Below, piece by piece: positions 51,986 to 63,313 of a DNA stretch of 64,000 bases; positions within the stretch are counted from its first letter, which is position 1, and each line of letters begins with the position of its first letter. Source of the stretch: Leptobrachium leishanense (Eukaryota; Chordata; Amphibia; Anura; Megophryidae); contig CM019063.1 in the NCBI GenBank assembly GCA_009667805.1, positions 405,982,959-406,046,958 of the forward strand, read 5' to 3'. The position numbers were made by a program, and so were the translations under genes. A model generated the notes under the pieces. The model was given only the letters and a program-made list of their open reading frames with translations, was not told where the DNA came from and searched no databases.

Positions 51986-53827
51986 TGGTTTCTTTAGTAA
52001 AGGGGTAACTAGCGCGTGTTTGAAGGCGGATGGAAAGGAGCCAGTGGAGAGAGATAGGTTGAAGATGTGTGTGAGAGCAGGGGTGAGGGAGGAGGAGAGG
52101 GGAGGAATTAGATGTGAGGGAATGGGGTCGAGCGGGCACGTGGTGAGATGTGAGGAGGACAATAAGGAATTGACTTCCTCCTCAGTGGTTGGGAGGAAGC
52201 GGCAGAGGGTGGCAGATGGGACCTGTGGGAGTGGAGGTGGCAGATAACTATCTTGTGTTGGGATGTTGCTTCTGATAGTTAAAGTTTTACTGAGGAAGTA
52301 GTCTGCCAGGTCTTGAGCGCTGAAGGCAGCTGAGGGGGGAGGTGCAGGTGGGTAGAGGAGGGTGTTGAAGGTGGACCAGAGCCGTTTAGGGTTGGAGGAC
52401 AGTGTAGATATAAGAGATGAGAAGAAGGATTGTTTGGCCAAGTGGAGGGCAGAGGTGTATGACCGGAGAATAAACTTGAAGTGAACAAAATCAGCTTCAG
52501 AGCGGGATTTCCTCCAGGCACGCTCTGCGGTGCGGGAGCATCTTTGCAGGTAGCGAGTCTGGAGGGTGTGCCAGGGCTGAAGCTGGCGGCGTGGGGCCTT
52601 ACAGAGTCGAAGAGGAGCAAGAGTGTCTAGAGCAGAGATAAGCGTAGTGTTGTAGTGATTAGTGGCAGCATCAGGGCAGGTGAAGGATGAGGTATGAGGG
52701 AGGTGGTGAAGTAGGTTGGAGAATTGATGGGGGTCCACAGCCTGTAGATTTCTGCGAGTGTGTGTGCGGGGTGGGGGAGCAGGGTGTTTAGGAAGTCCAG
52801 ATAGGTTGAAAGAGAGAAGGTGGTGGTCAGAGATGGGGAAAGGGCGACAGTTGAACTCAGAAATGGAGCAGAGGTTGGAAAAGACAAGGTCAATAGCGTG
52901 ACCATCGCGGTGGGTAGGGAGGAGGGAGGATTGTGTGAGTCCAAGGGAGGACGTGAGTGAAAGAAGTTTGGAGGCAGCAGGGGCGGAAGGATCGTCAATG
53001 GGAATGTTGAAGTCCCCGAGAACTAGGCATGGAAGATTAGAAGACAGAAAGTGAGAGAGCCAGGTAGCAAAGTGGTCAAAGAACTGGGAGGTTGGTCCCG
53101 GTGGGCGGTAGATGACTGCCACCCTGAGAGCCAGAGGAGAGAACAGGCGGATGCAGTGTGTCTCGAAGGAGGAGAAGGAGAGGGATGGGGGTGGAGGGAG
53201 ATGCTGGTAGGTGCAGGTGGGAGAGAGCAGGATTCCGACCCCGCCACCATTTCTCTCACCCGGTCTGGGGGTATGACTCAAGTGTAGACCGCCATGTGAG
53301 AGAGCAGCAACAGAGGCCGTGTCAGAGGGAGTTATCCAGGTTTCAGTTAAAGCTAGGAGGTTGAAGGAGTTTGAAAGGAAGAGGTCATGGATTGCTGTGA
53401 GTTTGTTGCACACAGAGCGAGCGTTCCAGAGGGCGCAGGAGAAAGAGGACAGGCGCTGAGGGATTATGGGGATGAGGTTGCTGGGCTTGCAGGGAGGTGA
53501 TTTATGTGCGATGGAGATAGGATGAGAGGGAAGTATTGGATGTGTTGTGGGGCCAGGGTTAGGGGATATGTCACCTGAAGAGAGTAGCAGCAGGAGGGTG
53601 AGAAAGAGAAGGTGGGAATGGGATTTGTGGGAGTGGGAGTGATTGGCAGCGCGAGAGTTAGAGGGAGACCATGTTCTGAGGAAACAAAGGAGCTCTTGCG
53701 AGGCCATCATGTGGGACGAGAGGAGGGAGGGAGAGATGCAGATAGTGTAGGGGTCGGTGGTAGAGGGGCAGGAGTTCCATTTAAGGAGAAAAGTAGAAGT
53801 AAAGAGTAGAAGCGTGAGAGAAAGCAT
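51920..53827 (-). pseudogene. L2 ORF N-terminal part: 2A-like leader, endonuclease, start of reverse transcriptase (635 codons)
   Basis: The ORF begins with a hydrophobic, signal-like N-terminus, then a Leu-rich stretch that leads into GDISPNPGP (residues 85-93), a 2A-like motif. The apurinic-type endonuclease follows: 'ALWNARSVCNK' (132-142), 'TETW' (161-164), 'VIYRPPGP' (239-246), 'LGDFNIP' (270-276) and 'SDHH' (333-336). The reverse transcriptase N-terminal blocks reach '[11 protein letters not shown]', after which the frame is lost by a single-base change near 51980. In the family this polyprotein nicks DNA and reverse-transcribes the element. Start chosen at the first Met of the open frame. 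Confidence 0.85.
53549..53572 (-). other. 2A-like ribosome-skipping motif in L2 ORF
   Basis: Codons GAC ATA TCC CCT AAC CCT GGC CCC give DISPNPGP. The canonical 2A core is D-(V/I)-E-x-N-P-G-P, so position three is Ser instead of Glu while NPGP is perfect. 2A-like sequences at this place after a signal-like leader are known in L2/CR1-type LINEs of several animals. Activity of the Ser variant is uncertain. Confidence 0.6.
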
Positions 53828-53888
53828 GATATAGACGTGAGTTTACCGGAGTAGAAAGTGGGCCTTGCAGTTCCTTCCTCCAGTCCCG

Positions 53889-54420
53889 CAACTCCAGGAA
53901 TCAACTCTGAACGTCCACTTAAGAATGCCACTCAACTCCAGGAATCAACTCTGAACGTCCACTTAAGAATGCCACTCAACTCCAGGAATCAACTCTGAAC
54001 GTCCACTTAAGAATGCCACTCAACTCCAGGAATCAACTCTGGATGTCCACTTAAAAATGCCACTCAACTCCAGGAATCAACTCTGAACGTCCACTTAAGA
54101 ATGCCACTCAACTCCAGGAATCAACTCTGAACATCCACTTAAGAATGCCACTCAACTCCAGGAATCAACTCTGAACGTCCACTTAAGAATGCCACTCAAC
54201 TCCAGGAATCAACTCTGGATGTCCCTTATCCACTAAAAATGCCACTCAACTCCAGGAATCAACTCTGAACGTCCACTTAAGAATGCCACTCAACTCAGGA
54301 ATCAACTCTGAACGTCCACTTAAGAATGCCACTCAACTCCAGGAATCAACTCTGAACGTCCACTTAAGAATGCACTCAACTCCAGGAATCAACTCTGGAT
54401 GTCCACTAAAAATGCCACTT
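53889..54420 (-). repeat. 44-bp tandem array in L2 5' region
   Basis: About 12 units follow the pattern 'caactccaggaatcaactct', 'gaacgtccacttaagaatgc'. Variants have 'ggatgtcc' instead of 'gaacgtcc', and some units have small indels. The array lies directly upstream of the L2 ORF start; one further monomer is at 55159-55204, beyond the second array. Confidence 0.9.
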
Positions 54421-54636
54421 GCAAATGACACTTAGAGCCTGGCTCAAAGAGCCTGGTATAGTAGTTATATAGGGCGGGCTGATTGCATTCAGGCAGTTAA
54501 AACGTCAACACCTGAAAGGTCAACACCTGAAGCTGGATGGGCTGTGTCAATAGGGCAGGAGATTCACATGCTAATTAGCAAAGCACATGGTGGAGAAAAA
54601 CAAAAATAAATATAAATAAAAATAGAAAATACCAAT

Positions 54637-55101
54637 ATGCAGGCGATCAGATGATCAGATGAGATGTGGGTGTCTGAATAATGGGTGATAATGTCTTACC
54701 AGCAAAAGTATGCAGGCGATCAGATGAGATGTGGGTGACTGTGGATGATGGGTGATAATGTCCTACCAGCAAAAGTATGCAGGCGATCAGATGAGATGTG
54801 GGTGACTGTGGATGATGGTGATAATGTCCTACCAGCAAAAGTATGCAGGCGATCAGATGAGATGTGGGTGACTGTGGATGATGGGTGATAATGTCCTACC
54901 AGCAAAAGTATGTAGGCGATCAGATGAGATGTGGGTGACTGTGGATGATGGGTGATAATGTCCTACCAGCAAAAGTATGCAGGCGATCAGATGAGATGTG
55001 GTGACTGTGGATGATGGGTGATAATGTCCTACCAGCAAAAGTATGCAGGCGATCAGATGAGATGTGGGTGACTGTGGATGATGGGTGATAATGTCCTACC
55101 T
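54637..55101 (-). repeat. 67-bp tandem array in L2 5' region
   Basis: About seven units follow 'tatgcaggcgatcagatgag', 'atgtgggtgactgtggatga', 'tgggtgataatgtcctacca'. The units are nearly identical, so the array was recently expanded. The last unit is followed by unique sequence and one copy of the 44-bp monomer. Such upstream monomer arrays in LINEs often act as promoters. Confidence 0.9.
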
Positions 55102-55206
55102 GTGGAGAGAGGAGACACAGGACTTAGGGATCGTGATGGCGTAGGGGATCTTGGATGAAACTCCAGGAATCAACTCTGGATGTCCACTTAAAAATGCCAC
55201 TTGCAT

Positions 55207-56342
55207 GTATCAGATTCATATAGTCACTAGTCATAAAACTTGAATCCAAACAACTTGGCCCGGTGTGACGGACTGCCTTGTACCCCAACTGGGAACCTCA
55301 GTCAAACACTGCTCCCTTCACTCGAGGACTCGGAAGACGATAGTTGAACACAGCAAATTACCCAAAGCGTCAGACAAAATCAGTGTAGGAGTAAAGCCAG
55401 GGACTAACTGTATTAAGAACCAGTACAGCATTTATACATTTCTGGATGTCAAAAAAAATAAATACAATCAGACTTGAACAAAATAAATGCAAACATCTCC
55501 TGAATGCCTTAATTTTTTGAATAGCTAACTGTGTATACAGGAGGGGGAGAAAGAAAACACAAAGGATAACAAGAACAATGGGATTAACAATTACCTGTGT
55601 GGGTATTTGCTCATTCTACACCTAGAGTTGCATATCTTAATCTACTTTTTAACACAATGAAGCAAATGAATAAACAATTTAAATAGGAGTCCAGGTCCAG
55701 AGTTAACCCCTCAATGTTGCTGGATTCACACCCTTTATCTGTAACGGAGTCAGGATGGCTTAAGGGGCGCCGCGGAAACTGTCTCCCCAACACAGATCCA
55801 CAGTCTGGTCCAAGAACAGTCCCTCCAGCCCTAGTTCTGTGGTAAAGGGTAGCTGGGATAATCCATGTGCAGCAAAGGTAACCAGGGCAAGTGTTTTGAG
55901 GAAAATGTTCCAAGGATCCAACACAAAACAGGTGAGTGGAGTAGAGCACACAGGGCATGCACTTGTGGTGAATACAAAAATGTATATGATATTATACAGA
56001 GAGCAGGTGTCAAGAACCCGATGATGTCATATTGAGTAAAACTCATGTTTCACAGTTGAGTTGTCTGTATTGCTGTCTATTATTACACAAGCTTCAATTT
56101 CCAGTGTCCTCAAAAACATAAATTTTACAAATAATAGTGCAGCACCAGGAGAGAAAGGAAAGACTGCATAAATAAAGGTGTACACTCACAAATTATGAGC
56201 TTTTATAACTCTATGTACTGTGACTTGGGGTCATTATGAGGCCTCCCCAAACGCCTTACGTCTCCCTGTTTTCCTCAGAAAATAAAACAGAAACAGGGAC
56301 TTCTAAGTGCAGCGGGTTTTATATCCAAACATAATCATATAG
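55207..56342. other. Unassigned, possibly an LTR-like repeat
   Basis: 'TGTGACGGACTGCCTTGTAC' at 55265 resembles starts of frog Gypsy-type LTRs, but I could not fix an end or a target duplication. Short open frames have no family features. Bases 56050-56342 show nothing assignable. Confidence 0.25.
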
Positions 56343-56925
56343 AACCTCTATTTAAGCCCTTTGTCGCCGAATCGCGATTCAAATCCGGAAGTGGCTGGCA
56401 TCTTGGATGTCAGCCAAGCCTCCGGGTCACGCACCACCCACTAACGTAGTCACCATATGTGTGATGATGTCAGTGGACCAGTTAACCCCCTAGCTGCCAA
56501 GTGGGATTGGTTCAGGGCAGCAGAGGGAAGCTATGGAGGTGATTCTTTGAGTATGCAGATAGAGGGTTAGACGTGGCAGATAGAGGGTCATGTTTGAAAT
56601 AATTGGAAAGGCCTTTCCAATGATACCAAACATGACTAGGTTTGGTGTAAAAATAAATAAATAAAATAAAATAATAATAATAATAAAAGTGTTTTTAATT
56701 TTTTTTTCTTGTCTAGGGGTATAATAAAATATGACTTTAATTGATGTTTAAACATGATGAGCATAAAACGGTCCAAATGAACTCAGCGCACAGAGATGAA
56801 CTGGCTCAGCAGTGAATGGGTTAAAAAGCAAAACTATGTAAAAATTGGGTATTTCTAATCTCAGGACAAAATTTCTAAACTATTTAGCTGCAGTCTTTTT
56901 TGTCAGTTGTAGATATTTTGTATTC

Positions 56926-59850
56926 AAAATATAATTGAGAGAGAATGAGACATGCATATCAAGGTACGATACAGTACAATGTAGTGTAACAGTTCTTTAC
57001 ACCATAAAAACAAGACTACTAAACTATGAAAAGCAGAAGTAGACTTCCACAAACAGAATTCTGCAGTGAGCCCGAAAATGCATCCTGGTCCAGCGTCCGC
57101 CAGACTGCGCCATGGGGTCAAGCGTGACGGAACGTAAGAGAAGAAAGAGACAGCGAACGAAAGTAGAAAGGGGAGATGGGGTAGAAAGAAAGGTGCGAAG
57201 AAGGGAGGAAAAGAATGGGATTGGGAAGGGAAGAGGGAGAAGGGGGCAAAAAAGGGAGAGAAAAAAGGGGGGAACACAAACACTGGGGAGACAGACAAAC
57301 CACAGTCGTCATAACAGTGTCACCAGACCACCATAGAAGGGATGTGTTTTAGCTCCCGTCCCGAAGGGACCATCAAGTGCGCGCCAAGAGCCGCCACAAT
57401 TGCAGGAGACCCACCTCCAATAGCAGGGGCCGTGCCCCAGGAAGAACGCCACAAGTCCAGTTTGCCACCCCGAGGGGCGCCTACTGCCCACCATCGGAAT
57501 CAGTCGACTGAGCGAGTTCAAGTTCAAGCCGACATCGGAGTGAGGCCGAAGAGACAAACTGCGTCCAATAGTACCAGGTGCGATAAAGGGCCGGAAGTGA
57601 GTCTTCACGAGAGGTAATCCACTCCTCAACCCGAAACATCTCAACCACCTGAGATACCCATTCACAGAGTGAGGGGAACGTTTGTCGTCGCCAGTGTCTT
57701 GGGACCAGGTAGCGAGCCGCCAAAAGGAGACGGAACACCACTGACTTCTTAAAGGAAGGTGTCAGTTGGCCTGTAAGCAGCAGCAGGAAAGTCTGAGGTG
57801 TATGATCCAATGTTATATCTGTCACCTCTCGGATCACGTTCCCGACCCACTTCCAAAACGCTTGCAGGGGGGGTCATGACCACCATACGTGGAGATAGGA
57901 ACCCAGCTCCTCACCGCATCTCCAGCAGGCAGGGTCTGCTACCCCCGTACATTGAAATAGACGGAGCGGGGTGCAATACCAGCGAGCCAAAATCTTGTAG
58001 GACATTTCGTGATATCTGACCGCCTGCATACCATGATGGGTTAGAAACAGGATCGTTTTCCAATCAGAGTCCAACAGTGATAGATTCAGCTTGGCCTCCC
58101 AGCGTCCCATAAAGGGAGGTGGTTCCGAGTCTCTGGATAGGAGGAGCGAATAGAGGGTAGAGATCTCATGTTCCAGAAAAAGCCCAAGGAACTTCGAAGC
58201 CAGGTGTGAAGAGTGGCTTCGAAGTCAGGGGTAGAAGGGGCAATCTCATAGACGTAAGGTGGTCCCTATCGAGGGGTGACTACGGGCCTCTTTCGGCACC
58301 GCTCGTGGGGGAAGCCATGGTAACTTTCACAACGGTACAGCCACATCATCTACCTCCAGGCACAGCCAACCATCCCCACTGCCCGATGAGGACCAGTCTA
58401 CTAGTCGGTTAAGCTGGGCCGCCCTATAGTAATTAGTAAGATCTGGGAGCGCCAATCCCCCTGCCTCCTTAGGCCAGTACAGTACTGAGAGGCATAGCCG
58501 GGACTTGCAGCCCGCCCACACAAATTTAATCATATCCGATCTGAAAGATGTTAAAAAGGTCCCCGGCAGTGCCACTGGGACAGCTTGGAAGAGGTAGAGG
58601 AGTCTTGGCAAAATGTTCATTTTAAACACTGCTACCCGACCCAACCAGGAAATAAATTTAGTATTTCAGACTGCCAGATCCGCGTAAAGCATTCCCAGTA
58701 GAGAATGATAGTTCAGCACATAAAGAAAGATCTTGCAGAGTCGGCGAGAGCCAAATCCCCAAATATTTCTTCTTTGAAGTACACCAGTGAAAGGGGAATA
58801 CACCCATCATACCAGTCCCCTCTGCAGCCGGTAAGGAGACATTAAGAATCTCAGATTTTGTCATATTGATTTTCAGACCTGCCAATTTGCCATACGTTTC
58901 AAAAGTGGTCACCACTGCCGGCAAGGAACGCCGTGCATCTGTCAAGAAAAACAGTAAGTCATCTGCATACGCATTAACTTTATGTGAATGACACGCTCCC
59001 CTCAAACCTGAGATCAAAGGGTCGCGTCTCACCGCCTCTAAGAAGGGTTCCAGCGAGAGTGCAAAAAGTAAGGGAGAGAGGGGGCAACCCTGGCGTGTGC
59101 CATTAGAGATCGTGAAACTAGCGGAGAGGGCAAAGTTAATCTTGATCCTAGCCATGGGGGAGGTGTACAGAGCCTGATCCCATGTCAGAAAACCCGGTCC
59201 TAGCCCCAATCTCTATAAGGTCTGAAAAGGAAGGGCCAGCACACACGATCAAACGCCTTCTCCATGTCTGTGTAGAGCAGGAGAAGACGATGACCAGAGC
59301 GCCGTACAGCCGCCACGGCATTAATGGCCCGCTGCGTGCTGTCTCTCGCCTCTCGGCCAGGTATAAATCCAACTTGGTCGGAATAAACCAATCTGCCAAA
59401 ATACGCGGTAGTAGCTTGATGTCGCCATTGAGGAGCGAGATAGGCTGGCACACTCCACGGGGTCTTTCCCCGGCTTGGGTAAAACCGTAATGGTCACACA
59501 TAGAGTGTGAGGATGGAAGGGTGTTTCCGCCGTAATGGCATTGAGGGTTGATAGCATGGGAGGGAGTAGAAGGTCTCGGAACTCCTTATAGTACTCCACT
59601 GGGAGCCCATCGGGGCCCGGGCTTTTCCCATTCATGGAGGATTTTAGGGCTGCAGAAAGCTCCCCGGCCATGATTGGCGCATCCAGTTGTTCAGCCTCTG
59701 TTGCTAGAAGGTGGGCTCTAAGATTAGTGGCAAGGTAGTCACCAATGTCCCCCGATGAAGGGGAAGGAGTGTCCGAAATATTGTACAATGAGGTGTAATA
59801 ATCCCGAAAAGCCACCGAGATTTGTTCAGGACGTAGGGTGATCGTGCCCA
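56926..59850 (-). mobile_element. 5'-truncated, degraded Tx1/L1-type LINE
   Basis: The LINE is inserted in part A of the composite element; 'gttgtagatattttgtatt' (about 56908-56926) and 'gttgtggattttgggtatt' (about 59853-59871) are the diverged target duplication. The minus strand holds the RT-to-end part of ORF2 and a pyrimidine-rich 3' UTR (56926-57300). The endonuclease and ORF1 are absent. No clear poly(A) remains. Confidence 0.75.
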
Positions 59851-59851
59851 C
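57309..59851 (-). pseudogene. L1-type ORF2 pseudogene (reverse transcriptase and C-terminus)
   Basis: Recognisable blocks in different frames, in order: 'KSPGPDGLPVEYYK' (59600s), 'VTITVLPKPGKDP' (59480s), 'PISLLNGDIKLL', 'DQVGFIPGREARDSTQR', 'DMEKAFDRVCWPF' (59230s), 'NGTRQGCPLSPLLFALSLEP' (about 59045-59104), 'VNAYADDLLFFL' with catalytic YADD (58944-58985), 'YLGIWLSP', 'KMNILPRLLYLFQAVP', 'YWPKEAGGLALPDL' and the C-terminal 'CWRCGEELGSYLHVWW' Cys/His cluster (about 57874-57930). At least five frame breaks make it inactive. It is a different lineage from the intact L1 at 4161-10039. Confidence 0.85.
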
Positions 59852-60135
59852 GGTTGTGGATTTTGGGTATTAAATTTTGAATTTAATTTTAAATTTTTAC
59901 ATTTTTTCATGACATTTCATAATTTTTTTCTAGTAAATTATAAGATATGATGGAAATAATCATATCTTTAGAAAGTCCATTTAATGGCGAGAAAAACGGT
60001 ATATAATATGTGTTGGTTGCATAAACGAGCAAGAGGAAAATTTGACCTAAACACCAACAGCGCAGAAATGTAAAAATAGCAGCGGGCACTTTCGGACAGA
60101 CTTTTGTAAAGCCGACCAGTCACTAAGGGGTTAAG

Positions 60136-60239
60136 CAGGCAAATTCCATAGGATTCAATGGAAAAATGTAATATATTTTTATATTTTTTTAAAGACCATT
60201 TATTCTTTTCATTTTCAGCAAAAAACCTTTTTATTTTTT
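60136..60239. mobile_element. CAGGGTTATTC-type MITE remnant, left part
   Basis: 'aaattccataggattcaatg' and the AT-rich block resemble the interior of the CAGGGTTATTC family. The corresponding right part appears to continue at 61605-61870 ('ggcgaattggaatagccaaa'), so the next element probably inserted into it at TTAA. Confidence 0.4.
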
Positions 60240-60243
60240 TTAA

Positions 60244-61600
60244 CCCCTTCATTGTTGAGCCATTTCATGTCTGTGTGCTGAGCAAATTTTTACCGCTTTT
60301 GCTCATCGTGTTTAAACGCGATTTGAAGCCATGTTTTATTATATGACCCAGACATATTATATATCGTTCTTTCCGGCAGACTCGGCAGATTCATAATATA
60401 TCATTATTATATGTATATATCATGTCCTACTTGTATATTATAACTTTTTATATCCTCTACAGTGTGTAAAGTGGTTTTTTTTCACATTTTATCATCCGAG
60501 TTTTTGCATTTATATTTTCTATGGGTGCTTGTTAAAAAAACTTTCTATGGGTGCTTGTTAAAAAAATTTGAAATGGGGACTCGTTACATTTTTTGGGGGG
60601 AATTATGTGATTTTTAGCAAACACACCCCATAGAAAAAAATCATTAGTGCAGCATCATTGTTCACATCATAATTGAAATGGGAACAATATTGCTGCATTA
60701 ATAAAAATAACACACACACACATAAAAACTCATTGTTTGTAAATTATTTTTATTAAGTTTCTATTACTGGTATCATGCTCTGGCCTTTCAAATGACACCA
60801 AGCATGACTCAATAGCACCGTCCTGGAGATATGGGGGTTCAGTAGAGGTAACATCACTGCTCTGCATGGAGAGAGCCTGTGGAGTCATGAGTTCGCTTCC
60901 AGCGAGCAACCTCACCAGTAAGTGTCCTTGGGCAAGACACCTAACGGTACATACTCGCCACCCAGGATATACTTTAAAACGAGAGAAATCTCAATGTATC
61001 CTTCCTGGTAAAATCCTTTCTCAAAAAAAAATGAACCCCCTATCTCCACCAGGGGGTTTCCTTGGGAAATACCCGGGCAGCTAGGGGTTCCCCTGCTAAC
61101 TGATGTCATCACGCCATGCGCGATGACATCAGGTGCCGAGGGGGGACCCGGAGGTGGAGCCGCCATCCAAGATGGTGGCCCCCACCGGAGCTAGGGCGCG
61201 ATCTGGCGACGAATGGCACCAGATCGCGGTCTGGCACTTCAGGGGTTAAAGACAGGCATCGCTTGAAAGGTCAGACACTGCCCTTCAAAGTGATACCTGT
61301 CTTTATCGTGTAAACCCTCCCGATCGGGAGGGAGAGGGATCTGAAAGGATCCTCCCCCCTCCCTTCAGGCAATCTCCCAGCTTTGCCAGGGGGTCACCTG
61401 AAAATCGCGTCCAATGCAGCGGGTGAAGGTCTATCAAAGCGGCGTCTGACTTCTAGGAAGTAAAAACGCTGCGGGACCCCGGGCCAGAGAGGTGAGTATC
61501 TCTCTGGCCCCCCACTGAGCGGAAGACATGTGGGGAACGTCCTAAACATACAGTGGGAGTCAATGAGGACGTTCCCCACATGTCTTCCGCAGGGAAAGGG
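60244..61600. mobile_element. Multi-hairpin TTAA element, second long copy, with a SINE-like insertion
   Basis: TTAA lies at 60240-60243 and 61601-61604. The ends are CCCCTTCATTGTTGAGCC and, reversed, CCCTTTCCCTGCGGAAGAC. Modules run parallel to 28533-29749: 'gtgcagcatcattgttcac' (60647), a 'gatgtcatcacgccatgcg' hairpin (about 61100-61130), 'gccatccaagatggtggc' (61161), 'gcgatctggcgac...gcaccagatcgc', 'gacaggcatcgcttgaaagg' with its partner (61252-61305), and the 3'-terminal 'acgttccccacatgtcttcc' with its partner (61524-61589). No transposase. Confidence 0.7.
60840..61029 (+). mobile_element. SINE-like insertion in a hairpin of the TTAA element
   Basis: The insertion separates 'ggagatatgggggttc' from 'gaaccccctatctcc', the two arms of a hairpin that is intact in related copies. 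It contains a 'gagttcgcttcc' stretch resembling a pol III B box, 'aagtgtccttgggcaagaca' and the tail 'aatctcaatgtatccttcct', and ends in A8. The same tail occurs at 12780-12850 and 20235-20300 in reverse. The SINE call is moderate because the A box is not clear. Confidence 0.5.
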
Positions 61601-61604
61601 TTAA

Positions 61605-62199
61605 ACACCTTTTTGTATTTTTTGGTGAAATTTTAGTTTCCCAATTTTTTTAAAAGTCGTTTTTGTTAAAATTCTGCAACAGACTTTTTTATTATTTTTT
61701 AAAAAAAAACTTTTTTATTATTTAGACATATTTTAATCCATTTTTATTGTTTTAAAAACATAACTGCTTTGGCGACTCCAATTTCGGCAAAATACCATTT
61801 CCTAAATAGTGAATTCACCTTATTTTCGGCGAATTGGAATAGCCAAAGTACGGTGAAAATAATAGATGCTATTATCTTTTTTTTTTTTACGTAAAAAAAT
61901 TAGGGAAATAATTCAGTCACATTTTATAATAAACAAATAAAGAACATATAAAGAATATAATAATAATCATTGCATAAATCATAATATTTTACATTATATT
62001 TTTACCTTTTCTCTTCTCTGTCTCTGCAGCTGGCCTGGGAGGGGGGGCACAGGTCTATGGCTGGCTGCTGCAGGCAGAGATGTCAGTAATTTTCCTCCAC
62101 TAGCCCACAGGGATGATGATTGACAGGGGTGGGGTCTTCCTGTGCAGGGTCACGCTGTGTGACCTCAAGCAGCCAGCACCCACATGTCATGAGCGTATC
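61605..62199. other. AT-rich MITE remnant and unassigned sequence
   Basis: Bases 61605-61870 look like CAGGGTTATTC-family interior ('ttctgcaacagacttttttatt', 'gaattcaccttattttcggcg'). Bases 61870-62199 show nothing assignable beyond AT-rich and then mixed sequence. Confidence 0.35.
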
Positions 62200-62560
62200 A
62201 CATGCACACGGCATATTACTGTGAGTTTTATTGCTGTGCAGGTCTGTGATATGCTCATACACACAACACAATACTGCGAATTTTATTGCTGTGGAGCTCT
62301 GTGATACGCATACGTTCATACATACCGCACATTACTGTGAATTTTATTGCTGTGGAACTCTGTGATACACTCATACACACCACACATTACTGTGAGTTTT
62401 ATTGCTGTGCACCTCTGTGATACGCTCAGAGCTCCACAGCAATAAAACTCACAGTAATGTGCAGTGTGTATTAGCGTATAACAGAGTTCCCCAGCAATAA
62501 AACTCACAGCAATGTGGGGTGTGGGTGAGCGTGTTAGAGAGCTCCACAATAAGACTTGTA
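62200..62560. repeat. Second locus of the 'gtgagttttattgctgtg' minisatellite, partly inverted
   Basis: Units with 'cacattactgtgagttttat', 'tgctgtggagctctgtgata' and 'cgctcatacacacc' match the 3' degenerate units of the array at 21045-22085. From about 62427 the units run in the opposite orientation ('gagctccacagcaataaaac', 'tcacagtaatgtgcagtgtg'), so this locus is an inverted pair of short arrays. Confidence 0.75.
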
Positions 62561-62629
62561 AACTGTGTTTTGTTTGAGTGAATGACAGAGTTCCAGATCA
62601 CTGAATCTCACATGCTGCTCCTGTACAGA

Positions 62630-63020
62630 CACACATATAGAAACATATTCTGCCAGCCCCCCTCCCATACACACACACTCACACTGCAAGCCCCTTCCAT
62701 ACAAACACACACACTGCCAGTGCCAGCCCCCTCCCATACACACACTCACACTGCAAGCCCCCTCCCATACACACACACACTGCCAGCCCCCTTCCATACA
62801 CACTCACTGCCTACCCTCCTCATACACACACACACTGCCAGGCCCCCTCTCATACACACACATACACACTGCCAGGCCCCCTCTCATACACACACATACA
62901 CACTGCCAGGCCCCCTCTCACACACACACTGCCAGCCCCCTCTCATACACACACACACACTACCTGGCCCCCTCCCCATACAAAACAGACTCACACTAAT
63001 AGCCCCCTCCCCATAAACCC
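62630..63020. repeat. CA-rich imperfect tandem repeat
   Basis: Irregular units of about 25-40 bp have the form 'ctgccagccccctcccatac' followed by a variable CA run. The 144-codon Thr/His/Pro-rich open frame across it is a product of the repeat. Confidence 0.75.
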
Positions 63021-63313
63021 ACTGCCATCCCTATTACACACTCACACTGTCTGCCAAATGTCTCACCTCTCCATCTGGTCCGACACGCCGCTCCAGGGGA
63101 AGGAGCGGCCTGCCTCCCTGCAGCCAGATGATTGGCTGTGAAGGTGACCTATCAGGCTCCAGTTTGCTTACATATTGAGGGCACAGGCAGAAATCCGAAT
63201 CCTTAGTCTGTCATCTGGGATTTGGATCTCATGCAGCCTTATAGCAAGCACCAGAAGCGGCCGTGATACCAGGGGACAGCTATCACACTGCAAGCTGCGT
63301 TCCTGCTACGTTC
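63021..63313. other. Unassigned sequence
   Basis: No gene or repeat terminus is recognised between the CA-rich repeats and the next MITE end. Confidence 0.3.

Larger units (their letters stand above)
50410..55206 (-). mobile_element. L2-type LINE, nearly complete, with 5' tandem arrays
   Basis: On the minus strand the element has a 5' region with two tandem arrays and a long ORF (endonuclease then reverse transcriptase). Its 3' end reads 'ttgtacagcgctgcagaata', 'tgctggcgctttataaataa' and finishes in an AAT microsatellite (50416-50436), the hallmark L2 tail. The coding part has at least two single-base frameshifts. The 5' boundary is set at the last repeat monomer (about 55206) and is approximate; no target duplication was found. 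Confidence 0.85.
56343..60135. mobile_element. Inverted copy 2 of the composite TTAA element (A+B), split by a LINE
   Basis: B occupies about 56347-56817, with CTGACATCTT-type and 'ggaaaggcctttcc' hairpins. The A/B junction 'gggttaaaaagcaaaac' is the same as in copy 1 (831-838). A continues at 56825-56925 and 59851-60131 ('atatgatggaaataatca', 'gaaagtccatttaatggcg'), ending 'cactaaggggttaa'. The B end toward 56343 is of the 14020 type, not the 835-1382 type. A LINE insertion separates the halves of A. Confidence 0.65.

Noticed and set aside
54647..55038. Three short minus-strand ORFs with 'LVGHYHPSS' repeats
   Set aside because: They are translations of the 67-bp LINE leader array.
60840..61029. 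tRNA gene because of a B-box-like stretch
   Set aside because: No cloverleaf can be formed around it and it ends in poly(A) within a repeat; treated as SINE-like.
62582..63016. 144-codon Thr/His/Pro ORF
   Set aside because: CA-rich tandem repeat translated; no gene evidence.
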